Positions 5,809-13,204 of a stretch of DNA of 24,446 nt are shown here, one piece after another. Where the stretch lies: positions 1 to 24,446 of the IMG/VR virus record IMGVR_UViG_3300042397_001225. One strand, 5' to 3'. Numbering within the stretch: the first letter of the stretch is position 1; the number at the start of each line of letters is the position of its first letter. Source of the stretch: a virus. The notes beneath the pieces were generated by a model. The model did not search any database. It was not told the origin of the DNA and was given only the letters and a program-made list of their open reading frames with translations. The position numbers and the translations under genes are program-made.

Positions 5809-6339
5809 TTATTCTTCTGAATCATCTAGTGAGTCTTCTTGTGCCCAACGTTTACGACGTTCAATATCTTCTTTTTCTTTTACAATTCCTGCTTCAGTGA
5901 GTTCTACATCACTTTCGCAATAAGGACATATATTCTTGTATTTTTCCAGTTCTTGACCATTTTCATCTACAAATAATGTATGTGCCTCATAACTTTGACC
6001 AGTCCATTTACACTTTGTACATTTGTGTGTAGGTTCTGGTGGAGGAGGTTCATGATGCCAGCTATCTTCATCACCGTATTCATATGTAATATCATATCCA
6101 CCCTTACGATCTGTCCACCAATCGTCGTACTGGCGATCCCATTCTATCTCAACATCATTGCTCCACGCATCTTGCAAAATTTGATCTAAATCTGCGTCCC
6201 CATATTCTACATCTGCCCAAAGTTGGTCAAGTTCATCTTCATCCATATCTGGATAAATTTCTTCTAGAGTATCTTTAGTTAGTTCGTATGCAAATTGGCT
6301 ATCAACTTGATGCCATTCATGTTTAACAATTGTTACCAC
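5809..6339 (-). CDS. Acidic protein with C-terminal zinc ribbon
   Basis: A 176-residue protein starting at GTG 6339, chosen because a full AAGGAGG lies five bases upstream. The first half is very acidic (DMDEDELDQLWADVEYGDAD, then EYGDEDSW). Residues about 110-145 form a treble zinc site: HKCTKCKWTG with CPYCESDVEL 30 residues later. An acidic body plus a zinc ribbon suggests binding to the host's transcription or nucleoid machinery, or DNA mimicry, but this is inference. The C-terminus is a highly charged helix. Confidence 0.65.
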   Translation of the reverse strand: MVTIVKHEWHQVDSQFAYELTKDTLEEIYPDMDEDELDQLWADVEYGDADLDQILQDAWSNDVEIEWDRQYDDWWTDRKGGYDITYEYGDEDSWHHEPPPPEPTHKCTKCKWTGQSYEAHTLFVDENGQELEKYKNICPYCESDVELTEAGIVKEKEDIERRKRWAQEDSLDDSEE

Positions 6340-6354
6340 GGTAACCTCCTTGAA

Positions 6355-6579
6355 TTATCTGTTATATCTTCTAATGTGATGAAAAATTGGTTTTTCTTTT
6401 TGTCTTGTACCAGGATCTCCCCCAACTGTCAATCTTAAGTTTGGGTTAATTCCCTTACTATGTTCATGAACAAATCTAGCTATAGCACCATTGGTAGTGC
6501 GAATCAGGCATAGTCCCTGATCGTTACATACCATATATATGGTTTCTCCACCCACATCGTCTCTATCAACAAATAACAT
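6355..6579 (-). CDS. Hypothetical 74-residue protein
   Basis: The ORF begins MLFVDRDDVGGETIYMV and has a strand-turn pattern up to ICLIRT-type residues, then a basic C-terminus (KPIFHHIRRYNR). No clear Shine-Dalgarno is visible. It fills the gap between the HldD gene and the zinc-ribbon gene, 21 and 15 bases from each, with no competing frame. No family is recognised. Confidence 0.5.
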   Translation of the reverse strand: MLFVDRDDVGGETIYMVCNDQGLCLIRTTNGAIARFVHEHSKGINPNLRLTVGGDPGTRQKEKPIFHHIRRYNR

Positions 6580-6600
6580 ACCAATATTTAATTGGCATTG

Positions 6601-7395
6601 TTAAATTTTGATAGTCTGCCTTAATTTGGTTAGATCAGCACACGTATAGTACTGGTAACTTGCTTTTAGATTGTCCGGCATTGGAATCTCGTGGATCAAT
6701 GCACCGTACTGATCAGCGTATTTCTTGGCGACATCCATAAAACTCATGGTTGTCCCCGTACCAATGTTCCATATTCCATTTTCTTTTACATCTTGTCTCA
6801 TGAATTGATACTGAACTTTAATTAACTCATCAACATGAACAAAATCACGACGCAAATTTTCGCTTCCTTCAAATACTTTTATTGTTCCAGTGGTTTCTGC
6901 TTGAAGTTTAAATTGGCAAAATGGACTTGCTTGTGTTCCCTTATGTTCTTCGCCTTCTGGACCATAAACATTAAAATAACGGAATCCATGACACTTACGA
7001 TGCGTTGGATGTTTTTCTACATAATGTTCGAATAGGTATTTTGACCAAGAGTATGGGCTACGTGGGTCAACAGGATCAGACTCTTTGAATCCAACACCAG
7101 AACCATATACACTAGCACTGCTAGCCCACTGCATATCCACATCATATTTTCTACATTCCTCGTATAACCACACCGAAAAGTCAACATTCTGTTTCATGAC
7201 TTGTGCAACATCACGTTCAGTGGTTGCACTAATAGCACCTAAATGAATAACCCAATCTAGCCCCTCAATACGTGGCATAAGATTTTCATCCCATTCATAC
7301 GTGATTATTTCATTTCGACCTTGACTAAAGTCTTGCCAAAATTTTTCAAATCGGCTACCTATAAAGCCTTTATTTCCTGTTATTAATATTTTCAA
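6601..7395 (-). CDS. hldD: ADP-L-glycero-D-manno-heptose 6-epimerase (HldD-like)
   Basis: An extended SDR of 264 residues. It has the Rossmann GNKGFIG (7-13) and the HldD hallmark ISATTERD near 55-62. The active-site Tyr and Lys are Y115-SWS-K119, and HKGTQAS at 151-157 carries the second catalytic Lys. GSENLRRDFVHVDE near 177-190 binds substrate. These blocks follow E. coli HldD closely. The enzyme inverts C6 of ADP-D-glycero-D-manno-heptose, the last step to the ADP-L,D-heptose of inner-core LPS. It stops at LTKLRQ, about 35 residues before the usual C-terminus (family length about 310). It overlaps the adenylyltransferase gene by 26 bases. Confidence 0.9.
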   Translation of the reverse strand: MKILITGNKGFIGSRFEKFWQDFSQGRNEIITYEWDENLMPRIEGLDWVIHLGAISATTERDVAQVMKQNVDFSVWLYEECRKYDVDMQWASSASVYGSGVGFKESDPVDPRSPYSWSKYLFEHYVEKHPTHRKCHGFRYFNVYGPEGEEHKGTQASPFCQFKLQAETTGTIKVFEGSENLRRDFVHVDELIKVQYQFMRQDVKENGIWNIGTGTTMSFMDVAKKYADQYGALIHEIPMPDNLKASYQYYTCADLTKLRQTIKI

Positions 7396-7777
7396 TTAAT
7401 TTACTCGTCGAATATCCACTTACTAAATCATAAAAAACAATCGTATTACAATATTGAGAACCAACTATTGGTTTGCCACTATAATCACTGCCCTTTACCA
7501 TTACATGAGGCTTATATAATTTACATATATGTTCTAATTCTTCTGCGGTATCAAATAACCAAACTGCATCTACTGATTTTAAATTATCCAAGTGAAATTT
7601 ACGATCTTCTTGCCGGTTAATTGGTCTGGTATCGCCTTTTAATTCTTTTACCCTACGATCAGAATCAATACAAACTAAAAGATAATCACCCAAACTTCTT
7701 GCATAATTAATCATTTCGATATGTCCACGATGAACAATATCAAAGGTACCATTAACAATTATTCTTCTGTTTATCAT
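7370..7777 (-). CDS. hldE2: D-glycero-beta-D-manno-heptose 1-phosphate adenylyltransferase (HldE2-like)
   Basis: A 135-residue cytidylyltransferase-fold protein. The nucleotide-binding HxGH signature is NGTFDIVHRGH at 9-19. RPINRQEDR lies in the middle and YSTSKLIE near the end, matching the C-terminal domain of bifunctional HldE. It would transfer AMP from ATP to D,D-heptose 1-phosphate. In most Gram-negatives this domain is fused to the kinase. Here it stands alone, separated from the kinase gene by the cupin and oxygenase-like genes. It overlaps both neighbours, so it is cotranslated with HldD. Confidence 0.85.
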   Translation of the reverse strand: MINRRIIVNGTFDIVHRGHIEMINYARSLGDYLLVCIDSDRRVKELKGDTRPINRQEDRKFHLDNLKSVDAVWLFDTAEELEHICKLYKPHVMVKGSDYSGKPIVGSQYCNTIVFYDLVSGYSTSKLIENINNRK

Positions 7778-8370
7778 TTTTTTATATATGGGTTAAACCA
7801 GTCTACTATATCAGCCCATTCACCAAAATAATTATGGAATCTTAAGCTAATAGTCCACCGTTGTTGATTGCTTTCATTGACTGCTTGATGTGGTGCACTA
7901 ACACGAATCAAAGTTGGTCCAACAAGTGTGTGACGCTCCACCTCTACCATTTTTGAATCGTCCATCTTTAAATAGTATATGTTATTAGTGTATTCACTGT
8001 CAATACAATTTTTTAAATCTTCACCATATTCATTTTTTGGTTTATACCAAATAGTATATGAATCGGGGATAGAATCTTTTACCCAATTAATTACAACAGG
8101 ATTAAAATTTAAACTAGAACTATCTGTGTGAATCACTGTGCGAAAACCAGGCATAGTTAAAAATATATACATTGATTCAAGTTCTAGATTATTTTTCTTA
8201 GACCATTTTACTATTTCTGGATTTGTTATATTTAAAAGATCATTACCACGATAATCCCATACTCGTGCAATTCTAGGATCATCAAACTTTAAACTAGTCG
8301 ATGGTTCTGGAAATACGAAATCAGATTTTAATGGATTTTCAAAAAAATCTAATTCAAAAAAATTTTTCAT
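7774..8370 (-). CDS. 2OG-Fe(II) oxygenase-like protein
   Basis: A 198-residue protein with a likely double-stranded beta-helix core. An H-x-D pair (H81, D83 in VIHTDSSSLNFNP) is followed about 80 residues later by APHQAVNES (H161) and RWTISLRF (R171). This spacing fits the Fe(II) triad and 2-oxoglutarate Arg of small hydroxylases. A strand DSYTIWYKPK between them fits the same fold. The gene overlaps HldE2 and the cupin gene by four bases each, so it probably acts on the same sugar or its acceptor. A catalytically inactive cupin-type relative is possible. Family call moderate, substrate unknown. Confidence 0.55.
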   Translation of the reverse strand: MKNFFELDFFENPLKSDFVFPEPSTSLKFDDPRIARVWDYRGNDLLNITNPEIVKWSKKNNLELESMYIFLTMPGFRTVIHTDSSSLNFNPVVINWVKDSIPDSYTIWYKPKNEYGEDLKNCIDSEYTNNIYYLKMDDSKMVEVERHTLVGPTLIRVSAPHQAVNESNQQRWTISLRFHNYFGEWADIVDWFNPYIKK

Positions 8371-8729
8371 TTTTGATTGTCGCCTGGCAGTACACGATAA
8401 TTGTCTTCAACACTATCTGGCGTTGAAACTTCAATAATTGTACCAGCTTCAATGCATATCAATTGATGAGGTAACAACGGTGGATTGTGCCATGTATCGC
8501 CAGTACGTAAAATAGTTTCATGTTGAGAAGCATTTTTTGTATCTATTGTTTTAACAATAAAAGTCCCACTCAGTACATACCATGTCTCATCTTTTTCTGA
8601 ATGAAAATGCATACTAAATTTTGCCCCTTGATTAAAGGTCATCATTTTTCCACAATATTTGTCGTTAGTGCACCAAATTAATTCGTTACCCCAACCTTTT
8701 TCTACAAATCCTTCAAGCCTTGTACTCAT
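8367..8729 (-). CDS. Cupin protein, sugar-phosphate isomerase-like
   Basis: A 120-residue single-domain cupin. Motif 1 is textbook: G35-x5-H41-x-H43-x4-E48-x6-G55. Motif 2 starts at G77 and supplies the fourth ligand, H88, in LLPHQL. The end VEDNYRVLPGD and the first block WGNELIW recall the cupin domains of mannose-6-phosphate isomerase-type proteins. An isomerase or epimerase acting on a sugar phosphate or nucleotide sugar is the natural reading. Position between kinase and adenylyltransferase genes, overlapping the kinase by 17 bases, ties it to the heptose pathway. Whether it replaces a missing heptose step is speculation. Confidence 0.75.
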   Translation of the reverse strand: MSTRLEGFVEKGWGNELIWCTNDKYCGKMMTFNQGAKFSMHFHSEKDETWYVLSGTFIVKTIDTKNASQHETILRTGDTWHNPPLLPHQLICIEAGTIIEVSTPDSVEDNYRVLPGDNQK

Positions 8730-9453
8730 TATTAATCTCCATTACTGTTGGACTATAAACTCCAACATGTTGTATTGTAACACTTGCAGCCCTAACTGCA
8801 AAATTAATTGCTTTTAAAATATCTTTAGTAATTACATATTCGTATGTAAGGGCAGATAAAAAGGTATCGCCAGCACCACACACATCAAACGCTTCTACCT
8901 GCGGGGTAGATATTTCATGTTCCTTATACTTGACTCCATTTCTGCCCAATGTGACAATAAGTTCAGTGGGGTACGTTTTTGCTGCTTCATATTCAACTTG
9001 ATTTATTTTTACATAGCAGCCTTCAAAACGTTTTAAGTCAGTTTTTTTGGTATCAACAAAAATAGGACCGTTATATCTATGTCGTAGATTTTCTACAGTA
9101 TCATAATCTACGCTTCCTTTATTGTAATCACTAACAACTATTGCGTCATACTGATCTATATCAGTGTAGTCAATTTTTACAGCACGACTAGGTGCGTCTT
9201 GATCTATCCTTACTAAGTGTTGTTTGGTGCGTTCATCAATTACTCTAGTTTTGATACATGTTTTAATACCATGTACAAAATTTACATCACATCCTAACTT
9301 CTCTAAATTATCTCGAACGTTAGCCGCCATACCAGGTTTGGTAACGGTATGTGTGTAATTAACCACAGGCACTGGTGCTTCTGGGCTAATACGATTTACA
9401 ATTCCATATTGATATTGATCAATACCATTGTCGCCAATTAAAAGTATTTTCAT
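8713..9453 (-). CDS. hldE1: D-glycero-beta-D-manno-heptose-7-phosphate kinase (HldE1-like)
   Basis: A PfkB/ribokinase-family kinase. From ATG 9453 (246 residues) it starts KILLIGDNGIDQYQYG, then NRISPEAPVPV, the HldE substrate segment. It later has RIDQD, VVSDYNKG and the anion-hole and catalytic-base motif DVCGAGDTF (Asp 196). It would phosphorylate D,D-heptose 7-phosphate at C1. About 25 residues are missing after VHG compared with E. coli HldE, and the adenylyltransferase half is a separate gene. I chose 9453 because it follows the upstream TAA by one base. An in-frame ATG at 9495 would add 14 residues and overlap that gene. Neither has a clear Shine-Dalgarno. Confidence 0.85.
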   Translation of the reverse strand: MKILLIGDNGIDQYQYGIVNRISPEAPVPVVNYTHTVTKPGMAANVRDNLEKLGCDVNFVHGIKTCIKTRVIDERTKQHLVRIDQDAPSRAVKIDYTDIDQYDAIVVSDYNKGSVDYDTVENLRHRYNGPIFVDTKKTDLKRFEGCYVKINQVEYEAAKTYPTELIVTLGRNGVKYKEHEISTPQVEAFDVCGAGDTFLSALTYEYVITKDILKAINFAVRAASVTIQHVGVYSPTVMEINNEYKA

Positions 9454-9454
9454 T

Positions 9455-10210
9455 TTAGAAGTACTGGCAGTTATCTCTGGGGAAATAGCATTCATTATTT
9501 TGTAGTGGTTTAATTTTAATCGTTTCTAGAACAGAACTTTTCCCCAATCCCATTGCTATACTATATGCTGCACTTTGGTTGCCCATAAACAAATCTGCAC
9601 CCGCAATAACATCAGATAATTCTTTAAAGTCTTTAACTGGATAATATGAAATATCAAATCCAGTAGATTTTTGAAAATCTTCGTGTTCTTCTTTAGTTCC
9701 TACAAAAATGCCATTTTGTGTAATATTAGCTTGTTCTAATAGTCCTTGCCATGCCCTTGTGCCGTTAGGACAACGATATCTGAATGTACGATTTATTACT
9801 ACTGAAGCCACTGGTTTTGGATCAGCTTCTAACCATGTTTCGTTATACATGTCTGGAGTAAATGGTATGCTAAATGTTCTATGATAGGCTTCAACATAGT
9901 TGCCCTCAAATCCTCTAAACAGTACACCACGAAAACGATCCAAGTCTACTGCAACTTCGTTTTCATTCCATACTTTTACATCAGTAATATAATTTTGTCT
10001 TTCCAAGAATGGTAACAATAATTGAAAGTCTTTATTAGAAAACCTACCTCGATGTTCTGGTGAGACCTCTTCTGGCTTATATCCATATTTTGAAACACAC
10101 TTTTCTATATTGCCCAATGCAATTGCAAAAGTTCCTGCACCCATTTTTTTAATTACACTTAGGCTATAAATTAAATCCCCAAATGTTCCTGAATGTTTGT
10201 ATATTGTCAT
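9455..10210 (-). CDS. GT-B glycosyltransferase, GT9-like (NQS variant)
   Basis: A 251-residue protein. The N-terminus GTFGDLIYSLSVIKKMG matches the G-D-x-I-x-S loop of GT9-type enzymes. Near the C-terminus, where heptosyltransferases have DSGxxHxA, it reads GNQSAAYSIAMGLGK. A middle segment gives a second Rossmann-like half (NGIFVGTKEEHEDF). This NQS variant is familiar from phage and bacterial sugar clusters and is usually labelled glycosyltransferase. Loss of the Asp and His may mean another donor or a non-catalytic role. It overlaps the zinc-ribbon gene by ATGA and abuts the kinase gene. Confidence 0.6.
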   Translation of the reverse strand: MTIYKHSGTFGDLIYSLSVIKKMGAGTFAIALGNIEKCVSKYGYKPEEVSPEHRGRFSNKDFQLLLPFLERQNYITDVKVWNENEVAVDLDRFRGVLFRGFEGNYVEAYHRTFSIPFTPDMYNETWLEADPKPVASVVINRTFRYRCPNGTRAWQGLLEQANITQNGIFVGTKEEHEDFQKSTGFDISYYPVKDFKELSDVIAGADLFMGNQSAAYSIAMGLGKSSVLETIKIKPLQNNECYFPRDNCQYF

Positions 10211-10428
10211 TCTTCTAACGTTTTAAAATTAATTTCTGAATATGCACTACCTATTTGACCCACTTCATTGCTGTCAGTGCATGATAATTCGTGATCAGTG
10301 GCATGTGGGCACCTTTTATTACCGCACACGGAGCACAAAATCATTTTTGTCAGTGTAACCGGCAGTTTACCAACACTAACGTCTATAGTCAATCCATCTA
10401 GACATTTGTGACAATTTCCACAGTTCAT
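10207..10428 (-). CDS. Small zinc-ribbon phage protein (CPHATDH type)
   Basis: A 73-residue protein with CGNCHKC at the N-terminus, then MILCSVCGNKRCPHATDH and LSCTDSNEVGQ. The second part is a well-conserved phage and prophage motif (CSVCGNKRCPHA, CT-SNE-GQ). The paired cysteines suggest one or two zinc ions. The usual protein lacks the first CxxC segment, which may be an added knuckle. It sits between the two GT9-type genes with four-base overlaps on each side. Function unknown. Confidence 0.75.
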   Translation of the reverse strand: MNCGNCHKCLDGLTIDVSVGKLPVTLTKMILCSVCGNKRCPHATDHELSCTDSNEVGQIGSAYSEINFKTLEE

Positions 10429-11294
10429 AAGTAGTTTAAAATTGCTGTGCTTATTTCGTTAGCATTAAAATTATCTTTACAACGAAAATCTCCATACTTA
10501 CAAATAACCTGTCTAATTGGTCTAATCTGTGTATCGTTACACCCCACACAATCAACATTTGATAAAATAGGAGTTACTAACTTATTTTGTGGAATAATCC
10601 TATCCGGCAACAGATGTGTATGTAATGAAACAAAATTAGTTGTAGCACAACTAGCAATATGATACGGACCAGAATCAATGCCGACAAAACAAGCAGCGTT
10701 GTCCATTAATAGTTTTTGTTGTTGAATGCTAAATTTATCCCTAGCATCGACAAATAACGGATGATCTACATATCCATCTTGGATAGTACCTACACACAGA
10801 ATCTTAAAATCTGTACGTTCAGTAAACAACTGTTCAAAAACTGTATACCAAGTATCCCACGACATATTCTTTAATTCCCAATACCATTGACGAATGTGAA
10901 CGACAATATATTTGTCAATTTCATTATCTTGATAAAACGAATTTAAGATATCTTTGTCAAATTCTGTCGGGAAGAGTTCTGGGTTTTTAACCATTGCTGA
11001 TGTGCCAAAAGCACGATAAAAATAACTGTCAACATAATGGTTAAGAGGATTGCGTTCGTAGGCATCATCCAAATTAATATACAAATCGTAGTTAGCAATA
11101 TCCGGCATTGCGTTTGTATGATAGATAGCCCTAACATTAGGATTATTATCAAATACATTCGGAAACTCTGTAGCAACATCAATGTCACAGTTATAACGAT
11201 ATTTTAGTTCACGAACAACACCAGTGCTCATAATCACATCACCCAATGCTGCATGTCTACGAACTAAAATTTGAATTGGTTTTTCAATGTTCAA
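10425..11294 (-). CDS. Glycosyltransferase family 9, heptosyltransferase-like
   Basis: A 289-residue GT-B enzyme. The N-terminal HAALGDVIMSTGVVREL (14-30) and the C-terminal FVGIDSGPYHIAS (203-215, with D207, G209 and H212) are the signature pair of ADP-heptose:LPS heptosyltransferases. The family is usually 320-350 residues; this one is somewhat short. The last 50 residues add a cluster VDCVGCND with ICKYGDFRC, which may bind a metal. With HldE1, HldE2 and HldD in the same operon, ADP-heptose is the most likely donor. It overlaps the C-methyltransferase gene by 11 bases. Acceptor unknown. Confidence 0.8.
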   Translation of the reverse strand: MNIEKPIQILVRRHAALGDVIMSTGVVRELKYRYNCDIDVATEFPNVFDNNPNVRAIYHTNAMPDIANYDLYINLDDAYERNPLNHYVDSYFYRAFGTSAMVKNPELFPTEFDKDILNSFYQDNEIDKYIVVHIRQWYWELKNMSWDTWYTVFEQLFTERTDFKILCVGTIQDGYVDHPLFVDARDKFSIQQQKLLMDNAACFVGIDSGPYHIASCATTNFVSLHTHLLPDRIIPQNKLVTPILSNVDCVGCNDTQIRPIRQVICKYGDFRCKDNFNANEISTAILNYL

Positions 11295-12492
11295 TGATTA
11301 CCTCTGGAAAATATTTTAAGAATCTATCATTATGATTCGAGCGTTTTTGTTGAATTTTATTTTTAATTTCTGAATACACATTCCATGCAAGTGGTACAAA
11401 AAGAATTTTATCTGTACTAGCAAATGTGTCAATTATAGAAGAACCCACAACAGGAATATCTCTACCAGGACTATATGTATTTTGTTTTAATGGATTATCA
11501 TCTATAATATAGTCCAAAGATATATTTGCATAATTTAAAAGTGTATTTCCTTTGGCAGCAGCACCGTATCCCACAAGCTTAAAATCATTATTTCTATATT
11601 GTTCACAAATATGAAGAAAATTTTCAGTTAATGTTTCAGCCGTATGTTTCCATGTTTTGTAAATTTTTTTATCAAGCAAATCTTTTTCTAATTCTATTAA
11701 ATTTTTTATATGCTCGGTTCTTCCAGTATTTCCTATAACAAACACATAACTAGTTCCATGTATCGGTGTTTTTATTACATCTAGTAATCCCAAACCAGCA
11801 CGTTTACATAATTCATTCATAGAATTAATATTATAAAAATTTACATGCTCATGATAGATAGTATCAAATTCGCCGTTACGAACCATATCTGCTTGACTAG
11901 TTTGAACAAAGAATAATCCACGTTCTTTTAATAAAGGTTTTAATAACTTCAAGTATGTAAGTGGATCAGGATTGTGTGCAAAAGCATTTTGCGACACGAC
12001 TATATCAAATTGCCTGTTGTCCAGATTCCCTATAGATTGTTCGTTCCAAAATCCACAAACTACTCGATGCCCTTTTGCTGTGCTTGTTGCATGAATATTT
12101 TCTGCAGGATCTACTCCGTAAGTTAAAAATCCTAACTTTTCAAAATAATCGAGTTGACTTCCATCATTACATCCAATATCCAATACACTGCCAAATTGCG
12201 TTTTACTGTATTCTCTTGTCCATTTTGCAAACCAAAACATATAATCTAGATATGTTTGGCTTGTTCCACTTACATATGCATAGTTTTTATAAATTATACT
12301 TGGATCAACAACGTGAGTTAATTGCAAATGATAACAGTTATTACATAAATTTACTTCTAACGGATAAAAATCATTACTGTTTGGTTCTTTAAGAAAATTA
12401 TTAGCTAATGGTTGATTTCCTAAATTTATGGCTGACGTTAATTTGTCACTACCACATGCTAAACAATTTAATAATTCACGACAATTATCCAT
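11284..12492 (-). CDS. SAM-dependent deoxysugar C-methyltransferase (NovU/TcaB9 type)
   Basis: A 402-residue, three-part enzyme. The N-terminal zinc domain has C10-LAC13 and C50-NNC53. The SAM fold has VLDIGCNDGS (103-112) and GVDPA. The active-site loop TIYHEHVNFY (211-220) carries the His/Glu pair of the family. A C-terminal Rossmann-like domain (GYGAAAKGNTLLNY, YIIDDNPLKQNTYSPG) completes the architecture. Full-length relatives add a methyl group at C3 of a 4-keto-6-deoxy sugar nucleotide. That fits the 4,6-dehydratase upstream and predicts a methyl-branched sugar. Shine-Dalgarno AAGGA precedes ATG 12492. Confidence 0.85.
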   Translation of the reverse strand: MDNCRELLNCLACGSDKLTSAINLGNQPLANNFLKEPNSNDFYPLEVNLCNNCYHLQLTHVVDPSIIYKNYAYVSGTSQTYLDYMFWFAKWTREYSKTQFGSVLDIGCNDGSQLDYFEKLGFLTYGVDPAENIHATSTAKGHRVVCGFWNEQSIGNLDNRQFDIVVSQNAFAHNPDPLTYLKLLKPLLKERGLFFVQTSQADMVRNGEFDTIYHEHVNFYNINSMNELCKRAGLGLLDVIKTPIHGTSYVFVIGNTGRTEHIKNLIELEKDLLDKKIYKTWKHTAETLTENFLHICEQYRNNDFKLVGYGAAAKGNTLLNYANISLDYIIDDNPLKQNTYSPGRDIPVVGSSIIDTFASTDKILFVPLAWNVYSEIKNKIQQKRSNHNDRFLKYFPEVIIEH

Positions 12493-12493
12493 A

Positions 12494-13204
12494 TTAGTTC
12501 CTTATAGCTACGCCATTGGGTGCTATGCTACCTTCTACCCCAAGAACTGGGATTTCCGTGACTAATTCCGAAGGTAAAAATTTATACAGTACATGTTCAA
12601 TATCTGCATACCCACCCTGACTTACACGTTGTCCAATATAGTCTAAGCTATCTTTGTATACTTGAATAACTCGTTCAGTTTGATTGACTGGCCAAGACCA
12701 CAGCCGTGCCATGTATTGCAATTCAATACCAGTAATCTCATATGGAAATTGACTTTGATTTTTTGGACCGATAATAATGCGATCAGGGAGTTCTTCATAA
12801 ACTTCTAAATTAAATTCATTGTTTAACACATATCGACCAGACATTTTGTGGATTCTATCTATGTCTGCAAAGTCACCATCATCTTGACACATACGCAACG
12901 CACGACCAAAACACATAATTTCTGTAGAATTTTTAACTACATCCCAATTATCACTTTTATAAATTTCAATAACATCAGGGTCTTTACTAAAGTCTAATAG
13001 TAAATCACAATTTTCTTCTATAAGTGAACTTTGTGCATCAGTTAATGGTGTACCCGCACATTCCATAACAATAATTTTACAATTTGGAACTCGTGCACGT
13101 ACATTTTGCAACGTGGTAATAGTTTGCTGTAAACGTGCTGCTGGACTATAAACTCCAAATTTACTATTAACAGCAGAAGTAACTACAAAACAATGTTTAA
13201 TCAT
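12494..13204 (-). CDS. Putative glycosyltransferase-like protein (KMSGRY motif)
   Basis: A 236-residue protein. It opens with a hydrophobic strand HCFVVTSAVN, then a helix and KIIVMECAG, as in GT-A folds. RIHKMSGRYVLNNEFNLE lies near residue 117. An R/K-x-SGRY element is seen in WavE-type LPS biosynthesis proteins and similar glycosyltransferases. No clear DxD is visible; DFADID may serve. The end (PVLGVEGSIAPNG) resembles the tail of such proteins. It starts inside the TGA of the dehydratase gene (ATGA). A sugar-transfer role is inferred mostly from context. Confidence 0.5.
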   Translation of the reverse strand: MIKHCFVVTSAVNSKFGVYSPAARLQQTITTLQNVRARVPNCKIIVMECAGTPLTDAQSSLIEENCDLLLDFSKDPDVIEIYKSDNWDVVKNSTEIMCFGRALRMCQDDGDFADIDRIHKMSGRYVLNNEFNLEVYEELPDRIIIGPKNQSQFPYEITGIELQYMARLWSWPVNQTERVIQVYKDSLDYIGQRVSQGGYADIEHVLYKFLPSELVTEIPVLGVEGSIAPNGVAIRN

